Positions 29,082 to 40,111 of a DNA stretch of 64,000 nt are shown here, in pieces. The stretch lies in contig NZ_MUYV01000005.1 of NCBI RefSeq assembly GCF_002014855.1, positions 1-64,000 on the forward strand. The letters are read 5' to 3'. The position numbers and the translations under genes were made by a program. The notes below the pieces were generated by a model. That model saw only the letters and a list, made by a program, of their open reading frames with translations. It was not told where the DNA came from and ran no database searches. Position 1 is the stretch's first letter. The number at the start of each line of letters is the position of its first letter. This DNA is from Moraxella porci DSM 25326 (GTDB lineage: Bacteria > Pseudomonadota > Gammaproteobacteria > Pseudomonadales > Moraxellaceae).

Positions 29082-29792
29082 ATGAATATCTCTCGATTAT
29101 TAAAAATCGCGCCCGTGACTTTGCTGCTGATTACAAGTTTTGTGCTGATGAGTGCTTATCAATGGCTCGCTGGCGTACAGATCGATGCACCAAGCACACG
29201 CGATTTGCTGCGATTCGGCGCGGATTTTTTGCCGCTGTCGATGATCGATGAGCCATGGCGACTGATCAGCAGCGGTTTTGTGCATATTGGCGTGCTGCAT
29301 CTGCTGTTTAATGGCTTTGCGCTGTATTATTTTGGGCAAGTGGTGGAGCTTGTCACTGGTTCCAAATTGTTCTTGTTGATATTTTTGTTGTCAGTGGTGG
29401 GCGGCAATCTGTTGGGTAATTATACTGCATGGCAAGGTGTCCTGAGCGGCGCTATGCCTCCTGTCAGTGCAGGTGCGTCAGGTGGGATCATGGGTTTGGG
29501 CGCGTTTTTATTGGTGCTGGCTGCGCTTAAGACGCCCATCGGCATCCAGTTGAATACGCGCAGCTTGGCGATGATCATGGCCATCAATCTTTTGATGGGT
29601 TTTGCCATCGATGGTATTGATAATGCTGGTCACATCGGTGGCGCGGTGACGGGCATGGTACTGAGTCTGTGCTATGCCTATTTGCGCCCAAGACGCACAG
29701 ATGCTCACATGATTTGGGTGGTGGTGTTATTGAGCATCGGCTTTGGGCTTATGTGGTATTGGCTGCATAGCCGCGTGCTTTTGTTGATATAG
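29082..29792 (+). CDS. Rhomboid-family intramembrane serine protease
   Basis: A 236-residue membrane protein with the rhomboid catalytic pair: Ser133 in GASGGIMG and His184 in GHIGG. HLLFNGFALYYFG supplies the conserved oxyanion-side HxxxN-like segment. It should cleave transmembrane segments of other proteins within the inner membrane; substrates are unknown. The terminator at 29815-29850 ends the unit. Confidence 0.93.
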   Translation: MNISRLLKIAPVTLLLITSFVLMSAYQWLAGVQIDAPSTRDLLRFGADFLPLSMIDEPWRLISSGFVHIGVLHLLFNGFALYYFGQVVELVTGSKLFLLIFLLSVVGGNLLGNYTAWQGVLSGAMPPVSAGASGGIMGLGAFLLVLAALKTPIGIQLNTRSLAMIMAINLLMGFAIDGIDNAGHIGGAVTGMVLSLCYAYLRPRRTDAHMIWVVVLLSIGFGLMWYWLHSRVLLLI

Positions 29793-29814
29793 TTGGCCAA
29801 AGTCGCGCCATCAT

Positions 29815-29850
29815 AAAAGTCTGCACCACTGATGCAGACTTTTATTATTA
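29815..29850. terminator. Bidirectional intrinsic terminator
   Basis: An 11-bp perfect stem AAAAGTCTGCA/TGCAGACTTTT with a 7-base loop and T-rich flank on the plus strand. The palindrome is nearly symmetric, so it may also end the convergent argB transcript. Confidence 0.88.
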
Positions 29851-29871
29851 TCACGCCGATGAATTTGAATG

Positions 29872-30807
<936 letters not shown>

Positions 30808-31272
30808 TTATTGACGACCTGACGAGCCAAAGCCACCTGCGCCACGCTCGCTGACATCACTAAATTCATCAACAATCTCAAAGCTAGGACGCACCACAGG
30901 CACAACCATATACTGCGCCATACGCTCGGCAGGTTCAAGCACAAAATCAGTGGTGCTGCGATTCCACACACTAACCATCAGCTCGCCTTGATAGTCAGCA
31001 TCGATGAGACCGACCAGATTGCCCAGTACGATACCATGCTTATGCCCAAGTCCTGAGCGTGGCAAGATGATGCCTGCGTAGTTTGGGTCGGCGATATAGA
31101 TGGATAGACCTGTACCGATCAGCTTGGTTTCACCGGCTTTGATGGTGATGGGCTCATCGATACACGCACGCAAATCAACCCCTGCTGAACCATCGGTCGC
31201 ACGAGTGGGTAGGGGGAAATTTGGGTCTTGTCCGATTTTTGGGTTTAGGATTTTGACTTGTACGCTGTTCAT
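30808..31272 (-). CDS. dut: dUTPase
   Basis: A 154-residue trimeric dUTPase that hydrolyses dUTP to dUMP. All five family motifs can be seen: [34 protein letters not shown] and the C-terminal [13 protein letters not shown] 31272 follows AAGGCA. A longer reading from 31314 adds residues without a ribosome site. Confidence 0.97.
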   Translation of the reverse strand: MNSVQVKILNPKIGQDPNFPLPTRATDGSAGVDLRACIDEPITIKAGETKLIGTGLSIYIADPNYAGIILPRSGLGHKHGIVLGNLVGLIDADYQGELMVSVWNRSTTDFVLEPAERMAQYMVVPVVRPSFEIVDEFSDVSERGAGGFGSSGRQ

Positions 31273-31363
31273 GGCTTTGCCTTTTTTGTGATTAAAATTA
31301 TCTAAAGGTATCAAAATTGGCTGATATTTGCAATATGTTTGGTGCTTTATCTGAATTTGCCAA

Positions 31364-31398
31364 TAAAAAAGCCCGAAATATTTTCGAGCTTTTTTTTG
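31364..31398 (-). terminator. Intrinsic terminator of secB
   Basis: On the minus strand AAAGCTCGAAA pairs with TTTCGGGCTTT (one G-U pair) around ATA and is followed by a T-run. It separates secB from dut. Confidence 0.9.
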
Positions 31399-31408
31399 GA
31401 GTTAAAAA

Positions 31409-31858
31409 TTAGGCGTTGCCTTCAGTGCTAGCAGCTTCAGCTTGGGCTTGCAAAAATGCTTGCTCAAAGTTCACTGGCGCAAGCAGCAACTGCGGGAAGC
31501 TACCACGAGTCACGATGTCGCTGATGACCTCGCGCGCATATGGGAATAGAATATTTGGGCAATAGGCTTGGAGTAGATGTGGCAGATCAGCTTCAGGGAT
31601 ATTTTTTAGTAGGAAAATACCTGCTTGTTGCACTTCAGCGATGAAAGCGACGCTGTCATTTAGTTTTGCTGTCACACTGACAGTTAGGATGATTTCTTTA
31701 TAATCTTCATCCAAATCATTGACGCTGGTGCCAATGCTGACATCCGTTTCTGGTTGCCATTGCTTGGTGAATACCTCGGTATTTGGCACTTCAAATGAGA
31801 TGTCTTTGGTATAAATACGCTCAAGACCGAGCTGTGGTTGGTTTTGTTCGTCTGACAT
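31409..31858 (-). CDS. secB: Protein-export chaperone SecB
   Basis: A 149-residue SecB that keeps preproteins unfolded and hands them to SecA. The conserved [11 protein letters not shown] start, an acidic beta-sheet face and the [27 protein letters not shown] block are present. It ends a rhodanese-grxC-secB group, the order seen in E. coli (yibN-grxC-secB). Confidence 0.97.
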   Translation of the reverse strand: MSDEQNQPQLGLERIYTKDISFEVPNTEVFTKQWQPETDVSIGTSVNDLDEDYKEIILTVSVTAKLNDSVAFIAEVQQAGIFLLKNIPEADLPHLLQAYCPNILFPYAREVISDIVTRGSFPQLLLAPVNFEQAFLQAQAEAASTEGNA

Positions 31859-31942
31859 GGTGTACTCCTTGTGTCAAATCTATCAATGTGTGAATTTGTT
31901 GATTTATCGTTTGCGATATTGTCATCGCACCGATGCGGTCAA

Positions 31943-32200
31943 TTATGCCAGCATCGCATCCAGTTTGCCTTCTTGGTTGAGCTTATTGAGCTGATCAAAA
32001 CCGCCAACAAAAGTCTCACCGATAAAAATCTGTGGTACAGTGCGATAGCCGTTGGTCTTGGCAGATAGGGCTTGACGCTCTTCGGTGGTCAAATCGTACA
32101 TACTGATTTCACTGTACTCGACGCCTTTGTTGGTCAGTAGCTGTTTGGCATTGGTGCAGTATGGACAAACTGGGGTAGTGTAGATGGTTACTTGGCTCAT
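31943..32200 (-). CDS. grxC: Glutaredoxin 3
   Basis: An 85-residue glutaredoxin with the dithiol site CPYC (residues 12-15), the TVPQIFIG cis-proline loop and GGFDQL for glutathione binding. It reduces disulfides and protein-glutathione mixed disulfides. Confidence 0.95.
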   Translation of the reverse strand: MSQVTIYTTPVCPYCTNAKQLLTNKGVEYSEISMYDLTTEERQALSAKTNGYRTVPQIFIGETFVGGFDQLNKLNQEGKLDAMLA

Positions 32201-32267
32201 AAGGGTTACTCATTTTTTTAAAGATAAATCCTACATGGGGCTTGGTTCGCCTGATTTCAAGCAGGAT

Positions 32268-32693
32268 TTATTTTTTCTTAGCACCAACGAGTGGCAAACC
32301 TGCTACTTGGTAGCCTTGGATACCGCCTTCTAATCGCATGAAATTTGGGCGTGCAATCAGCTGTACCGCTGCACCAGCTTGTAGGCCAACATCGCAGACG
32401 ATGATGACAGGTACTTCGATGCCTTGCAGTTCAGGTAGGCGATTTTTGAGTTCGGTGAATGGAATGTTCTCACTGCCTGTGATGTGCCCTTGGGCAAACT
32501 TATTGGCAGGGCGGATATCGATGATGCGTGCGTTTTGGTTATTGACCAATAAACCGACTTCGCTAGGCGGTACTTTGCGACCACTGCGTTTGCCTTCGAT
32601 GGCAAAAAAAGCAATCGCAAGGACGATTAGTAAGCCGAACAAAAATGGGTGATTGCCCACAAATTCAAACCAGCGTTCCAAGGGATACTCCAT
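32268..32693 (-). CDS. Membrane-anchored rhodanese (YibN-like)
   Basis: A 141-residue protein with an N-terminal membrane helix (about 16-31) and one rhodanese domain. The active-site loop is CDVGLQAG with its cysteine present. The role of YibN is not well defined; the domain suggests handling of persulfide sulfur. It sits directly upstream of grxC and secB. Confidence 0.9.
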   Translation of the reverse strand: MEYPLERWFEFVGNHPFLFGLLIVLAIAFFAIEGKRSGRKVPPSEVGLLVNNQNARIIDIRPANKFAQGHITGSENIPFTELKNRLPELQGIEVPVIIVCDVGLQAGAAVQLIARPNFMRLEGGIQGYQVAGLPLVGAKKK

Positions 32694-32765
32694 AAAAATT
32701 TAGTCAAACGCTTATTATAGCGTTAAATGACGGTAAATGCACATGATTTATCAGGGTAAGCTGTG

Positions 32766-33848
32766 CTATTTGCCCTGTGGCTTAACGGCAGATTGTCCGT
32801 TTTTGGCTTCATCAATCAGTGATGTCAAGCTCTCAATGCGTCGTGGCAATACTGCGCCTTGGGCAGCCGCCGCCCAAAATGCACAGCCTTTGGCATTACT
32901 CTGATGGTTGCAATCTCGAAATTGGCAAGTGCCTGACAGCTCATTCAGTTCATCAAAGCCAGTCAAAATATCATCGGCGGACAGATGCCAAATGCCATAT
33001 TCACGAATCCCAGGGGTGTCAATGATGCCGCCTGCAGATAGATTTTGGCCATCATAAGCAAGCAGGCGACTGGTTGTGGTGGTGTGCTGACCCAGCTGTG
33101 AGTTCACCGAGATGATGTTGGTGGCTTGGCGAGCATCAGGCAGTAGCTCATTAATCAAGCTTGATTTGCCGACACCTGATTGCCCAGCAAAGATAGACAG
33201 CTTGCCATCGATATGCTGATGCAGGGTATCTAGACCATCTTTGGCGATACTCGATGTGCTGATGACGCTAAAGCCGTATTGATCACCAAGCGCTTGATAT
33301 TCTTGGATGATTTGTGCGACTTCGGGATGCTCAGGCAGTAGGTCGGATTTATTGAGCACCAGTAGTGGCGTGATGTCATTGAGCCGTGCGATGAGCAGAT
33401 AGCGGTCAATCAGATTCACCGCAGGCTTGGGTAAGGGGGCAAAGACGATCGCCAAGACATCGACATTGGCCGCCACAGGTTTGACCTTATGATAGCGATC
33501 AGGGCGAGTGATGAGCGTTTTGCGGTCAAGTAGCTGCTCGATACGCCCAAGATTGGCGGTGGTGTCTAGGCTGAATTTCACCGTATCGCCCGTGGCAAGC
33601 ATCGGTAGATTGGTGCGGGTGTGGCATCGCCAAATTGCACCCAGTGCGACGGCGGATTTGTCCGTATCTTGGTCGTGATATTCAGGTAAAATCGCTGGCA
33701 AGGCAGTGATTTGCACATCAAGCTGTTTGCCAAAATGCGAGATAATGACACCAGTAGCCAGCGTGCCATCGTCGATTTGGGTGGTTTGGTTTTGTTCAAT
33801 TTGCCGAGTTTGGCGTTTGGTCAGTTTGCGTTTGCGAATGAGCGACAT
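32766..33848 (-). CDS. rsgA: Ribosome small-subunit GTPase RsgA
   Basis: A circularly permuted GTPase of 360 residues that helps mature the 30S subunit. Motif order G4 (LNKSDLL), G1 (GQSGVGKSS), G3 (DTPGIREYG) is the permuted order. The C-terminal zinc site is CQFRDCNH...C. The N-terminal OB-fold region is preceded by a basic MSLIRKRKLTKRQ start. It lies upstream of the rhodanese-grxC-secB group on the same strand. Confidence 0.96.
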   Translation of the reverse strand: MSLIRKRKLTKRQTRQIEQNQTTQIDDGTLATGVIISHFGKQLDVQITALPAILPEYHDQDTDKSAVALGAIWRCHTRTNLPMLATGDTVKFSLDTTANLGRIEQLLDRKTLITRPDRYHKVKPVAANVDVLAIVFAPLPKPAVNLIDRYLLIARLNDITPLLVLNKSDLLPEHPEVAQIIQEYQALGDQYGFSVISTSSIAKDGLDTLHQHIDGKLSIFAGQSGVGKSSLINELLPDARQATNIISVNSQLGQHTTTTSRLLAYDGQNLSAGGIIDTPGIREYGIWHLSADDILTGFDELNELSGTCQFRDCNHQSNAKGCAFWAAAAQGAVLPRRIESLTSLIDEAKNGQSAVKPQGK

Positions 33849-34043
33849 AAAGACTTGTTAAAAATAAAACCACTGTAGCATAAAAGCGGCATCTGGGCAA
33901 TGTGTGCCATTAAAATTGGGGTGTTTTGGCCATCATTATTTGGATAAAGCCGATCATGAACCACAGATCTTAAGCCGCTTTGACAAAGCTATGATGGCGA
34001 TGGCTATTGCGCAGTGCGGTGATGATGGCTTGATCAATTAAAT

Positions 34044-34072
34044 TTGGGAAATTGACCAAAATATTTTATAAT
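34044..34072 (+). promoter_or_regulatory. Promoter of rep
   Basis: TTGGGA, a 17-base spacer and a perfect TATAAT, 57 bases upstream of the rep ATG. Confidence 0.6.
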
Positions 34073-34128
34073 GGGCATTAAAATCAGCTTTTAATTTTAA
34101 TAATAATTAATATACAATTAAGGTATCC

Positions 34129-36171
34129 ATGAGTAACCTCAATCCACGCCAACAAGACGCTTTAAATCACACCCAAGGGCCGCTATTGGTACTGGCAGGC
34201 GCAGGCTCAGGTAAGACCTCGGTCATCACCCAAAAAATCGCGCATTTGATTCAAAACTGTCAGATTCCTGCCGATCGCATTACGGCGATGACTTTTACCA
34301 ATAAAGCAGCCAGAGAAATGAAAGCGCGTGTCCAAAAACTGCTATCGAGCGAAAAAACGCGCGGTTTGACGGTCTCGACTTTTCACCAATTTGGGCTGCA
34401 GTTTTTGCGTTATGAGCTTAAAAATACTGAGCTAAAATCAAATTTTTCCATCTTAGATGCTGATGACTGCAAGCGTCTTTTGATGGAGCTAATGGTGCGC
34501 GATAACATGAGCGGGGCTGAGAGCCGTGAACTGGTCGGCAAAGCCATCAAGATGATCTCGGATTGGAAAAATGATCTGGTAGCGCCACCCGATGCTGCCC
34601 AGACGCTTGAAGATCCTGAGGACATGATGTTCGCGCATCTGTACGGACTGTATGAGCGGCATTTGCGCGCTTATAATGCGGTGGATTTTGATGATTTGAT
34701 CGTGATGCCAGTGCATATTTTGCGCCATAACAAAGAGGTGCGCGATAAATGGCAAAACCGGGTGCGTTATTTGCTTGTTGACGAGTATCAAGACACCAAC
34801 ACCGCACAGTATGAGCTGATCAAATTGATTGTCGGGGTGATGGCGCGCTTTACGGTCGTGGGTGATGATGATCAATCGATTTATACTTGGCGGGGTGCTA
34901 AGCCTGAAAATATGGCGCTGCTTAAGCAGGATTTTCCGACATTGAGCGTGGTCAAGCTTGAGCAAAATTACCGCTCAACCAATCGCATCTTAAGCGCGGC
35001 CAATGCTGTCATCGCCAATAATGCACATATTTTTGATAAAGCATTGTGGTCGGATAAGGGGCATGGCGAGCTGATCCGCGTGATCACTTGCGCCAATGAT
35101 TTTGATGAATCTGAGCGCGTGGCCAAAGAGATTTTGACGCATCGCATGCGTCACGGCAATACTTGGGATCGCTATGCGGTACTGTATCGCAGTAACTTTC
35201 AGGCGCGGGCATTGGAAGCGCAGCTAAGACAGCTTGAGATTCCTTATAAGCTGTCAGGCGGCACCTCGTTTTTTGCGCGTACTGAGATCAAAGATGTGAT
35301 GAGCTATCTGCGTATCATCATCAATCCTGATGACGATGCGGCTTTTTTGCGAGTGATTAATACGCCTAAGCGCGGCGTAGGTTCGGCGACGCTTGAAAAA
35401 TTGGGATTATTCGCGCAGTATTGTGGCATTTCGCTACTCTCAGCATGTACGCGCACAGGCATCAAAGAGGCGGTCGGCACGAAAGCTGGCCATACGCTGA
35501 TGGACTTTGGTGAGTTTATTGAGCGCTATACCCAGCTTTTATATGACAACAGTGATCCGATGCCATTGGTGCGTCAGATGATCGAAGAGACTGGCTATAT
35601 CGATTACATCAAAGAAGACTCAAAAAATCCTCAGCAAGAAAAAGGGCGTCTTGATAACATTGAGGCGCTGTATTCAAGCATCAGCGCACTCATTAATCGC
35701 GCTGAAGATGAGGAAGATAAGACCATCGAGGCGGTGATCCGAAAGCTTGTGCTACTCGATATGCTTGAGCAGCAACAAGAAGAAGAAAATACCAATAAGG
35801 TCAACTTAATGACTCTGCACGCGGCCAAGGGGCTTGAGTTTGATTTTGTGTATATCATCGGCTGTGAGGAAAATCTGCTGCCGCACCACAACTCTATCTT
35901 AACCGACAACATCGAAGAAGAGCGCAGACTGATGTATGTTGGCATCACGCGCGCCAAAAGTGAGCTGACTTTGTTATTAAGCAAACAAAGGCGTTCTGGC
36001 AGCGATTTTAAGGCGGTGGAGCCATCGCGGTTTTTGGATGAGTTGCCTGCTGAGCATATTAATTATCCATTTCACAAAGGCGGCGGTGCCAAAAAAGAAG
36101 ATCCTAAGAAAATCGCCGAAAATTATCTGGCTAATATCCAAGCGATGCTGGCGGCGAAGAAAAAGGGATAA
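34129..36171 (+). CDS. rep: ATP-dependent DNA helicase Rep
   Basis: A 680-residue superfamily 1A helicase. The N-terminal NPRQQDALNHTQGPLLVLAGAGSGKTS gives the Q motif and Walker A, VDEYQDTN is motif II, and QNYRS, LMTLHAAKGLEFD and GITRAK are motifs IV-VI. Length and sequence fit Rep better than UvrD (about 720). Rep clears proteins ahead of replication forks. It is a single gene with its own promoter and terminator. Confidence 0.93.
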   Translation: MSNLNPRQQDALNHTQGPLLVLAGAGSGKTSVITQKIAHLIQNCQIPADRITAMTFTNKAAREMKARVQKLLSSEKTRGLTVSTFHQFGLQFLRYELKNTELKSNFSILDADDCKRLLMELMVRDNMSGAESRELVGKAIKMISDWKNDLVAPPDAAQTLEDPEDMMFAHLYGLYERHLRAYNAVDFDDLIVMPVHILRHNKEVRDKWQNRVRYLLVDEYQDTNTAQYELIKLIVGVMARFTVVGDDDQSIYTWRGAKPENMALLKQDFPTLSVVKLEQNYRSTNRILSAANAVIANNAHIFDKALWSDKGHGELIRVITCANDFDESERVAKEILTHRMRHGNTWDRYAVLYRSNFQARALEAQLRQLEIPYKLSGGTSFFARTEIKDVMSYLRIIINPDDDAAFLRVINTPKRGVGSATLEKLGLFAQYCGISLLSACTRTGIKEAVGTKAGHTLMDFGEFIERYTQLLYDNSDPMPLVRQMIEETGYIDYIKEDSKNPQQEKGRLDNIEALYSSISALINRAEDEEDKTIEAVIRKLVLLDMLEQQQEEENTNKVNLMTLHAAKGLEFDFVYIIGCEENLLPHHNSILTDNIEEERRLMYVGITRAKSELTLLLSKQRRSGSDFKAVEPSRFLDELPAEHINYPFHKGGGAKKEDPKKIAENYLANIQAMLAAKKKG

Positions 36172-36181
36172 ATTCCAACAT

Positions 36182-36213
36182 AAAAGCCTGAATTTATTTC
36201 AGGCTTTTTGTTT
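36182..36213 (+). terminator. Intrinsic terminator of rep
   Basis: An 11-bp stem AAAAGCCTGAA/TTCAGGCTTTT with a 5-base loop and T-run. The left flank is A-rich, so it may also serve the convergent MFS gene. Confidence 0.9.
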
Positions 36214-36234
36214 GATTTTAACATGGCTGGCTTG

Positions 36235-37398
36235 TTATCCACGCCCACGCATAAAACCGATCACAACCGTCAGTGCGATGATTTGCATCATCAAAATCAG
36301 CCCAACCGTCCACAGCCATTGACCCTGTGCATAAGCAATCGCACAAATCCACGCACCAATAAAGCCGCCACCATAATACGACATATAATACAGCCCTGAT
36401 GCCAATGAGCGACCTTGCTTGACATGACTGGTTAGATAGCTAATCGTCGCCGATTGAGTGACAAATACGCCTGATGACATCAAAGTCAGCCCGACGATCA
36501 CCACCCATAATGGCGTCAATAAAGTCATGCCAATGCCAATGGCAGATGTCAGCACCGCCAGCATGATGGTGGTCGTCATACCAAATCGTGTGGTGATTTT
36601 GGCAGACAGTGGCGTAATCACCATGCCGATGAGATAGATGCTAAAAATATTGGCAAGATCTGCCGTGCTCAGCTGATAAGGCGCGTCGGATAAATGCAAA
36701 TTGACAAAAGTAAAACAGCCGACCAAAGTAAACAATACGCACGCACCTAAAATGCCACTGCTGATGACGTGGGGATTTTTGGCGTGAGAAGTGAGTGTCT
36801 CAAAGGCTTCTTTGAATGATTCACTGACCACAAAATTTTTGGACTTTGGCAAGGTTTTTAGCACCCATAACGCCCCAATCAGTGTACAAATTGCCATCAC
36901 GCCATAGCCATATCGCCAGCCGATAAAATGCTCCAAATGCCCAGCAAAAAACCGCCCACTAAAGCCACCAAGCACCGTGCCAGACACATACAAAGCCATC
37001 ATCGTCGCGAGATGTTCGCTGTATTCTTCACTAATATAAGCAATCAGCACCACCGTAATCCCTGGCACGCTAATCCCTTGTAAGAATCGCCACACGGTAA
37101 TCTCACTCATGCTACTACTGATGCCAATCAGACCTGTAGGAATGGCGAGTAACAATAATCCACCGACAATAAATGGCTTACGCCCAATACCATCTGACAG
37201 CATCCCGATAAATGGTGAAATCACAGCAATGGCAAGTACAGTCGCACCGACAGCCATCCCTGCTTCGATCTCATTGGCATTCAAATCGGCAATCAGCACG
37301 GGCAAAATCGCCTGCACAGAATACACTTGCAAAAAGGCAAAAAAGCCAATCATGGCGATGGTAAATTTTTCGGATAAGCTTGGTGCGTGATGAGTCAT
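36235..37398 (-). CDS. MFS transporter (YnfM-like)
   Basis: A 387-residue, 12-helix major facilitator protein. The motif-A loop GMLSDGIGRKPFIVGG lies between helices 2 and 3. The N-terminal YSVQAILPVLIADL resembles the YnfM/arabinose-efflux branch of drug-proton antiporters. The substrate is unknown. It is monocistronic, convergent with rep and divergent from ubiH. Confidence 0.87.
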   Translation of the reverse strand: MTHHAPSLSEKFTIAMIGFFAFLQVYSVQAILPVLIADLNANEIEAGMAVGATVLAIAVISPFIGMLSDGIGRKPFIVGGLLLLAIPTGLIGISSSMSEITVWRFLQGISVPGITVVLIAYISEEYSEHLATMMALYVSGTVLGGFSGRFFAGHLEHFIGWRYGYGVMAICTLIGALWVLKTLPKSKNFVVSESFKEAFETLTSHAKNPHVISSGILGACVLFTLVGCFTFVNLHLSDAPYQLSTADLANIFSIYLIGMVITPLSAKITTRFGMTTTIMLAVLTSAIGIGMTLLTPLWVVIVGLTLMSSGVFVTQSATISYLTSHVKQGRSLASGLYYMSYYGGGFIGAWICAIAYAQGQWLWTVGLILMMQIIALTVVIGFMRGRG

Positions 37399-37664
37399 AA
37401 GCTTTGCTTCTTATCATTGGTAGATTTATTGCAATCAATTAAAAACAAGAGACATTGTAGCATGATGATGGCGCTCAGAGAAATTGCTTGTGGTTATCTT
37501 TATCATAGCCAAAAGCTATCACAAGTTTTTAAAAAATTAGTCAAATCATATAAAACTAGCTTGGCCTGTGATAGATTAACGAATTTGTCCCTGTGCAAAC
37601 TGGTCATCTATGGCGTAAAGGTGTAGAATAACAGACAATTTTTTATCAAGTTTGGCAAAATCAC

Positions 37665-38918
37665 ATGAATTTGAGCAATCCTAATGTATTAATCGTCGGC
37701 GGTGGTCATGTCGGGCTGTCATTTGCACTGCTTTTGGCGCATCATGGCATCAAAAGCACGCTGGTTGAACATAGTCGCTATCCTGTCATCGAGCCTGAAG
37801 CGGACACGGCACGCACGCATTATCTGGATGCGCGTAACACGGCTTTGTCACGTCGTACGGTGCAGATTTATCAAGAAATCGGGCTATGGGATCGCTTGCA
37901 AAGTCATGCTTGTCGGATTGATAAGGTGCTGATCAGTGAGCTGGGTAGCTTTGGTCGAGCGACCTTGGATAAGCAATCAGAAGGTGTTGAGAGCTTTGGG
38001 CAAGTGATGGAAAATGCTTATCTGGGCAGGCAGCTACTCGTGGCAGTACAACAAAACGAGTTGATTACACTGATTGATGGTGCGACCGTGACAGACATCG
38101 CCCAAGATGAACAGATGGCAAGCATTACTGTAAAAAGTGATGATGGCGTGCAGATACTGTCAGCACCACTGGTCGTGGCATGTGATGGACAGTATTCAAA
38201 GGTCAGACAGTTGCTACACATCGATGTCGATACACATGACTATCAGCAGGTGGGCATCGTGGGCGTGGTACAGACGGATAAGCCACATCGCCATGAAGCG
38301 ATTGAGCGATTTAGCGAAGCTGGGCCGTTGGCGGTGCTGCCACTGACTGATGGTGTGGGTGATGGCGGTACAGATCAGACCGCAGGCTATCGCCGTTCGG
38401 TGGTGTTTATCTGCCCAAAAGGTGAAGAGCAGCAGTATCTTGAAGATGATGATAAATACCTATCGACCCTACAGGCAGTGTTTGGGGCGGATGCTGGACG
38501 CTTCGTGGCGACTGGGAAGCGAGGTGCTTATCCGCTATCTAAGGTGCTGGCACATCGTCAGGTGGCAGGCAGATTTGTAATCATGGGCAATGCAGCACAC
38601 ACCCTGCATCCTGTGGCAGGTCAGGGTTTCAATCTGTGCCTAAGAGATGCGTATGCACTGGCCAATCTACTTGCCCAAGCACTAGCAGATGATGGTGGTG
38701 CAGTGGACTTTGGGCGATATGACCGCCTAGCACATTATGAAAAATCACGTCTAGCTGACCAAAAACGCGTCATCAAATTCTGTGATACCGTGGTGGGCAG
38801 CTTTACCCATCCTAATCCTGTGATGAAATTTGCTCGTAATGTCGGCTTGGTGTGTTTTGATAAAATCCCTGGGATTAAGCCATTGGTGGCGACTTATGCC
38901 ATGGGGCTAAAATCTTAA
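37665..38918 (+). CDS. ubiH: UbiH-type FAD monooxygenase (ubiquinone biosynthesis)
   Basis: A 417-residue flavoprotein of the UbiH/UbiF/COQ6 family. VLIVGGGHVGLSFAL binds the ADP part of FAD, and GNAAHTLHPVAGQGFNLCLRDA is the second FAD site with a UbiH-like sequence. It would hydroxylate the ubiquinone ring, probably at C6/C4. Distinction from UbiF and UbiI by eye is not certain. It precedes the LrgA/LrgB pair by 42 bases. Confidence 0.85.
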   Translation: MNLSNPNVLIVGGGHVGLSFALLLAHHGIKSTLVEHSRYPVIEPEADTARTHYLDARNTALSRRTVQIYQEIGLWDRLQSHACRIDKVLISELGSFGRATLDKQSEGVESFGQVMENAYLGRQLLVAVQQNELITLIDGATVTDIAQDEQMASITVKSDDGVQILSAPLVVACDGQYSKVRQLLHIDVDTHDYQQVGIVGVVQTDKPHRHEAIERFSEAGPLAVLPLTDGVGDGGTDQTAGYRRSVVFICPKGEEQQYLEDDDKYLSTLQAVFGADAGRFVATGKRGAYPLSKVLAHRQVAGRFVIMGNAAHTLHPVAGQGFNLCLRDAYALANLLAQALADDGGAVDFGRYDRLAHYEKSRLADQKRVIKFCDTVVGSFTHPNPVMKFARNVGLVCFDKIPGIKPLVATYAMGLKS

Positions 38919-38960
38919 TTGGCTGATGATACCTATAATGATTAATAAAAAGAGCTTGCC

Positions 38961-39338
38961 ATGATTTTAAAGGCATTTTTGGTGATATTTGGCTGTTTGT
39001 TCATCGGGCAGGTCATCATCGCATTGACTGATTTGCCACTACCGCCGAGCGTGATTGGTTTGGTGGTGCTGTTTGTTGCATTGCAATCAGGCTTGGTCAA
39101 GCTTGCCACTGTCGAAAAACTTGCCAAAGTGCTGATGGATTATTTGGTGCTACTGGTTATTCCTGCGTGTATCTCTATCATGCAGTATCTGGACATCATT
39201 CGTGATGATTTGTGGGTGCTGCTTGTTGGCGTAAGTATAAGTACGATTTTGGTGCTGATTAGTACGGCAGGCTCATATACTTGGCTACGTAGAGTGCAAA
39301 AATCTCGTCATCTCAAGCATCAGGAGCGTGTGCGATGA
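38961..39338 (+). CDS. CidA/LrgA-family holin-like protein
   Basis: A 125-residue membrane protein with about four helices and the LPLPPSVIGLVVLF pore-family segment and PACISIMQY. Members pair with LrgB proteins and have been linked to autolysis control, and in some bacteria to pyruvate or glycolate export. The stop overlaps the start of the LrgB gene by four bases (ATGA). Confidence 0.88.
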   Translation: MILKAFLVIFGCLFIGQVIIALTDLPLPPSVIGLVVLFVALQSGLVKLATVEKLAKVLMDYLVLLVIPACISIMQYLDIIRDDLWVLLVGVSISTILVLISTAGSYTWLRRVQKSRHLKHQERVR

Positions 39339-40057
39339 TGCAGCAGCAGTGGTTATCCCTTGGTGATGAGCTATTGAGAAGTCCATTTTTATTACTCATG
39401 CTACTGATCGGGGTATTTGAATTGTCCGTATGGCTGCGTCAGCGTACAGGACAGCCATTGATCAACCCGACATTGGTCACGACTGTGGTGGTGATTGCTG
39501 TGTTGATGATGCTCGATATTGAGTGGTCAAGCTTTGAAAAAGCAAGCAATTACATCACTTTTTGGCTACAGCCTGTGGTGGTGTGCTTGGCAGTGCCTTT
39601 GTATATCCAATGGCAAAAAATCCGAGCACAGTGGCTACCCATCATCATCTCCCAAATCATCGGTAGCGTGGTGGGCATCGTGACAGGTGTGGGATTGGTA
39701 CGACTGCTCGGCGGTAGCGCAGATAGTATGGTCGCCACCGCTGCCAAGTCAGTGACCATGCCGATCGCCATCGAAGTGACGACGGTGCTAGGCGGTGTCA
39801 TCGGCATCGCAGCGGCGACGGTGCTGATTGCTGGTGTGGTGGGGCAAATCATTGGCGTGTGGGTATTGCATCGATGTGGCCTTAGACTGCCGATGGGCAT
39901 GGGGCTGTCGCTAGGCAGTGCATCGCACGCACTTGGCACAGTGCGGTCGATGCAGCTGGGCGCTCGCTATGTGGCATATGCAACTTTGGGGCTGATTTTA
40001 AATGGTGTACTGACGGCGTTTTTGGCACCTGTGCTGGTGCCGTGGCTTATTCCTTAG
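39335..40057 (+). CDS. LrgB-family membrane protein
   Basis: A 240-residue protein with about seven helices. The block SVTMPIAIEVTTVLGG and the GLSLGSASHALGT segment are LrgB (YohK) signatures. It is coupled to the CidA/LrgA gene. The pair may move small organic acids or tune cell-wall hydrolysis; neither is shown by sequence alone. Confidence 0.9.
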   Translation: MMQQQWLSLGDELLRSPFLLLMLLIGVFELSVWLRQRTGQPLINPTLVTTVVVIAVLMMLDIEWSSFEKASNYITFWLQPVVVCLAVPLYIQWQKIRAQWLPIIISQIIGSVVGIVTGVGLVRLLGGSADSMVATAAKSVTMPIAIEVTTVLGGVIGIAAATVLIAGVVGQIIGVWVLHRCGLRLPMGMGLSLGSASHALGTVRSMQLGARYVAYATLGLILNGVLTAFLAPVLVPWLIP

Positions 40058-40111
40058 GCTAATCAATTAAACTTATTATTCAAATTAGTGAGCATTAAGA
40101 CAATTAAAAAC

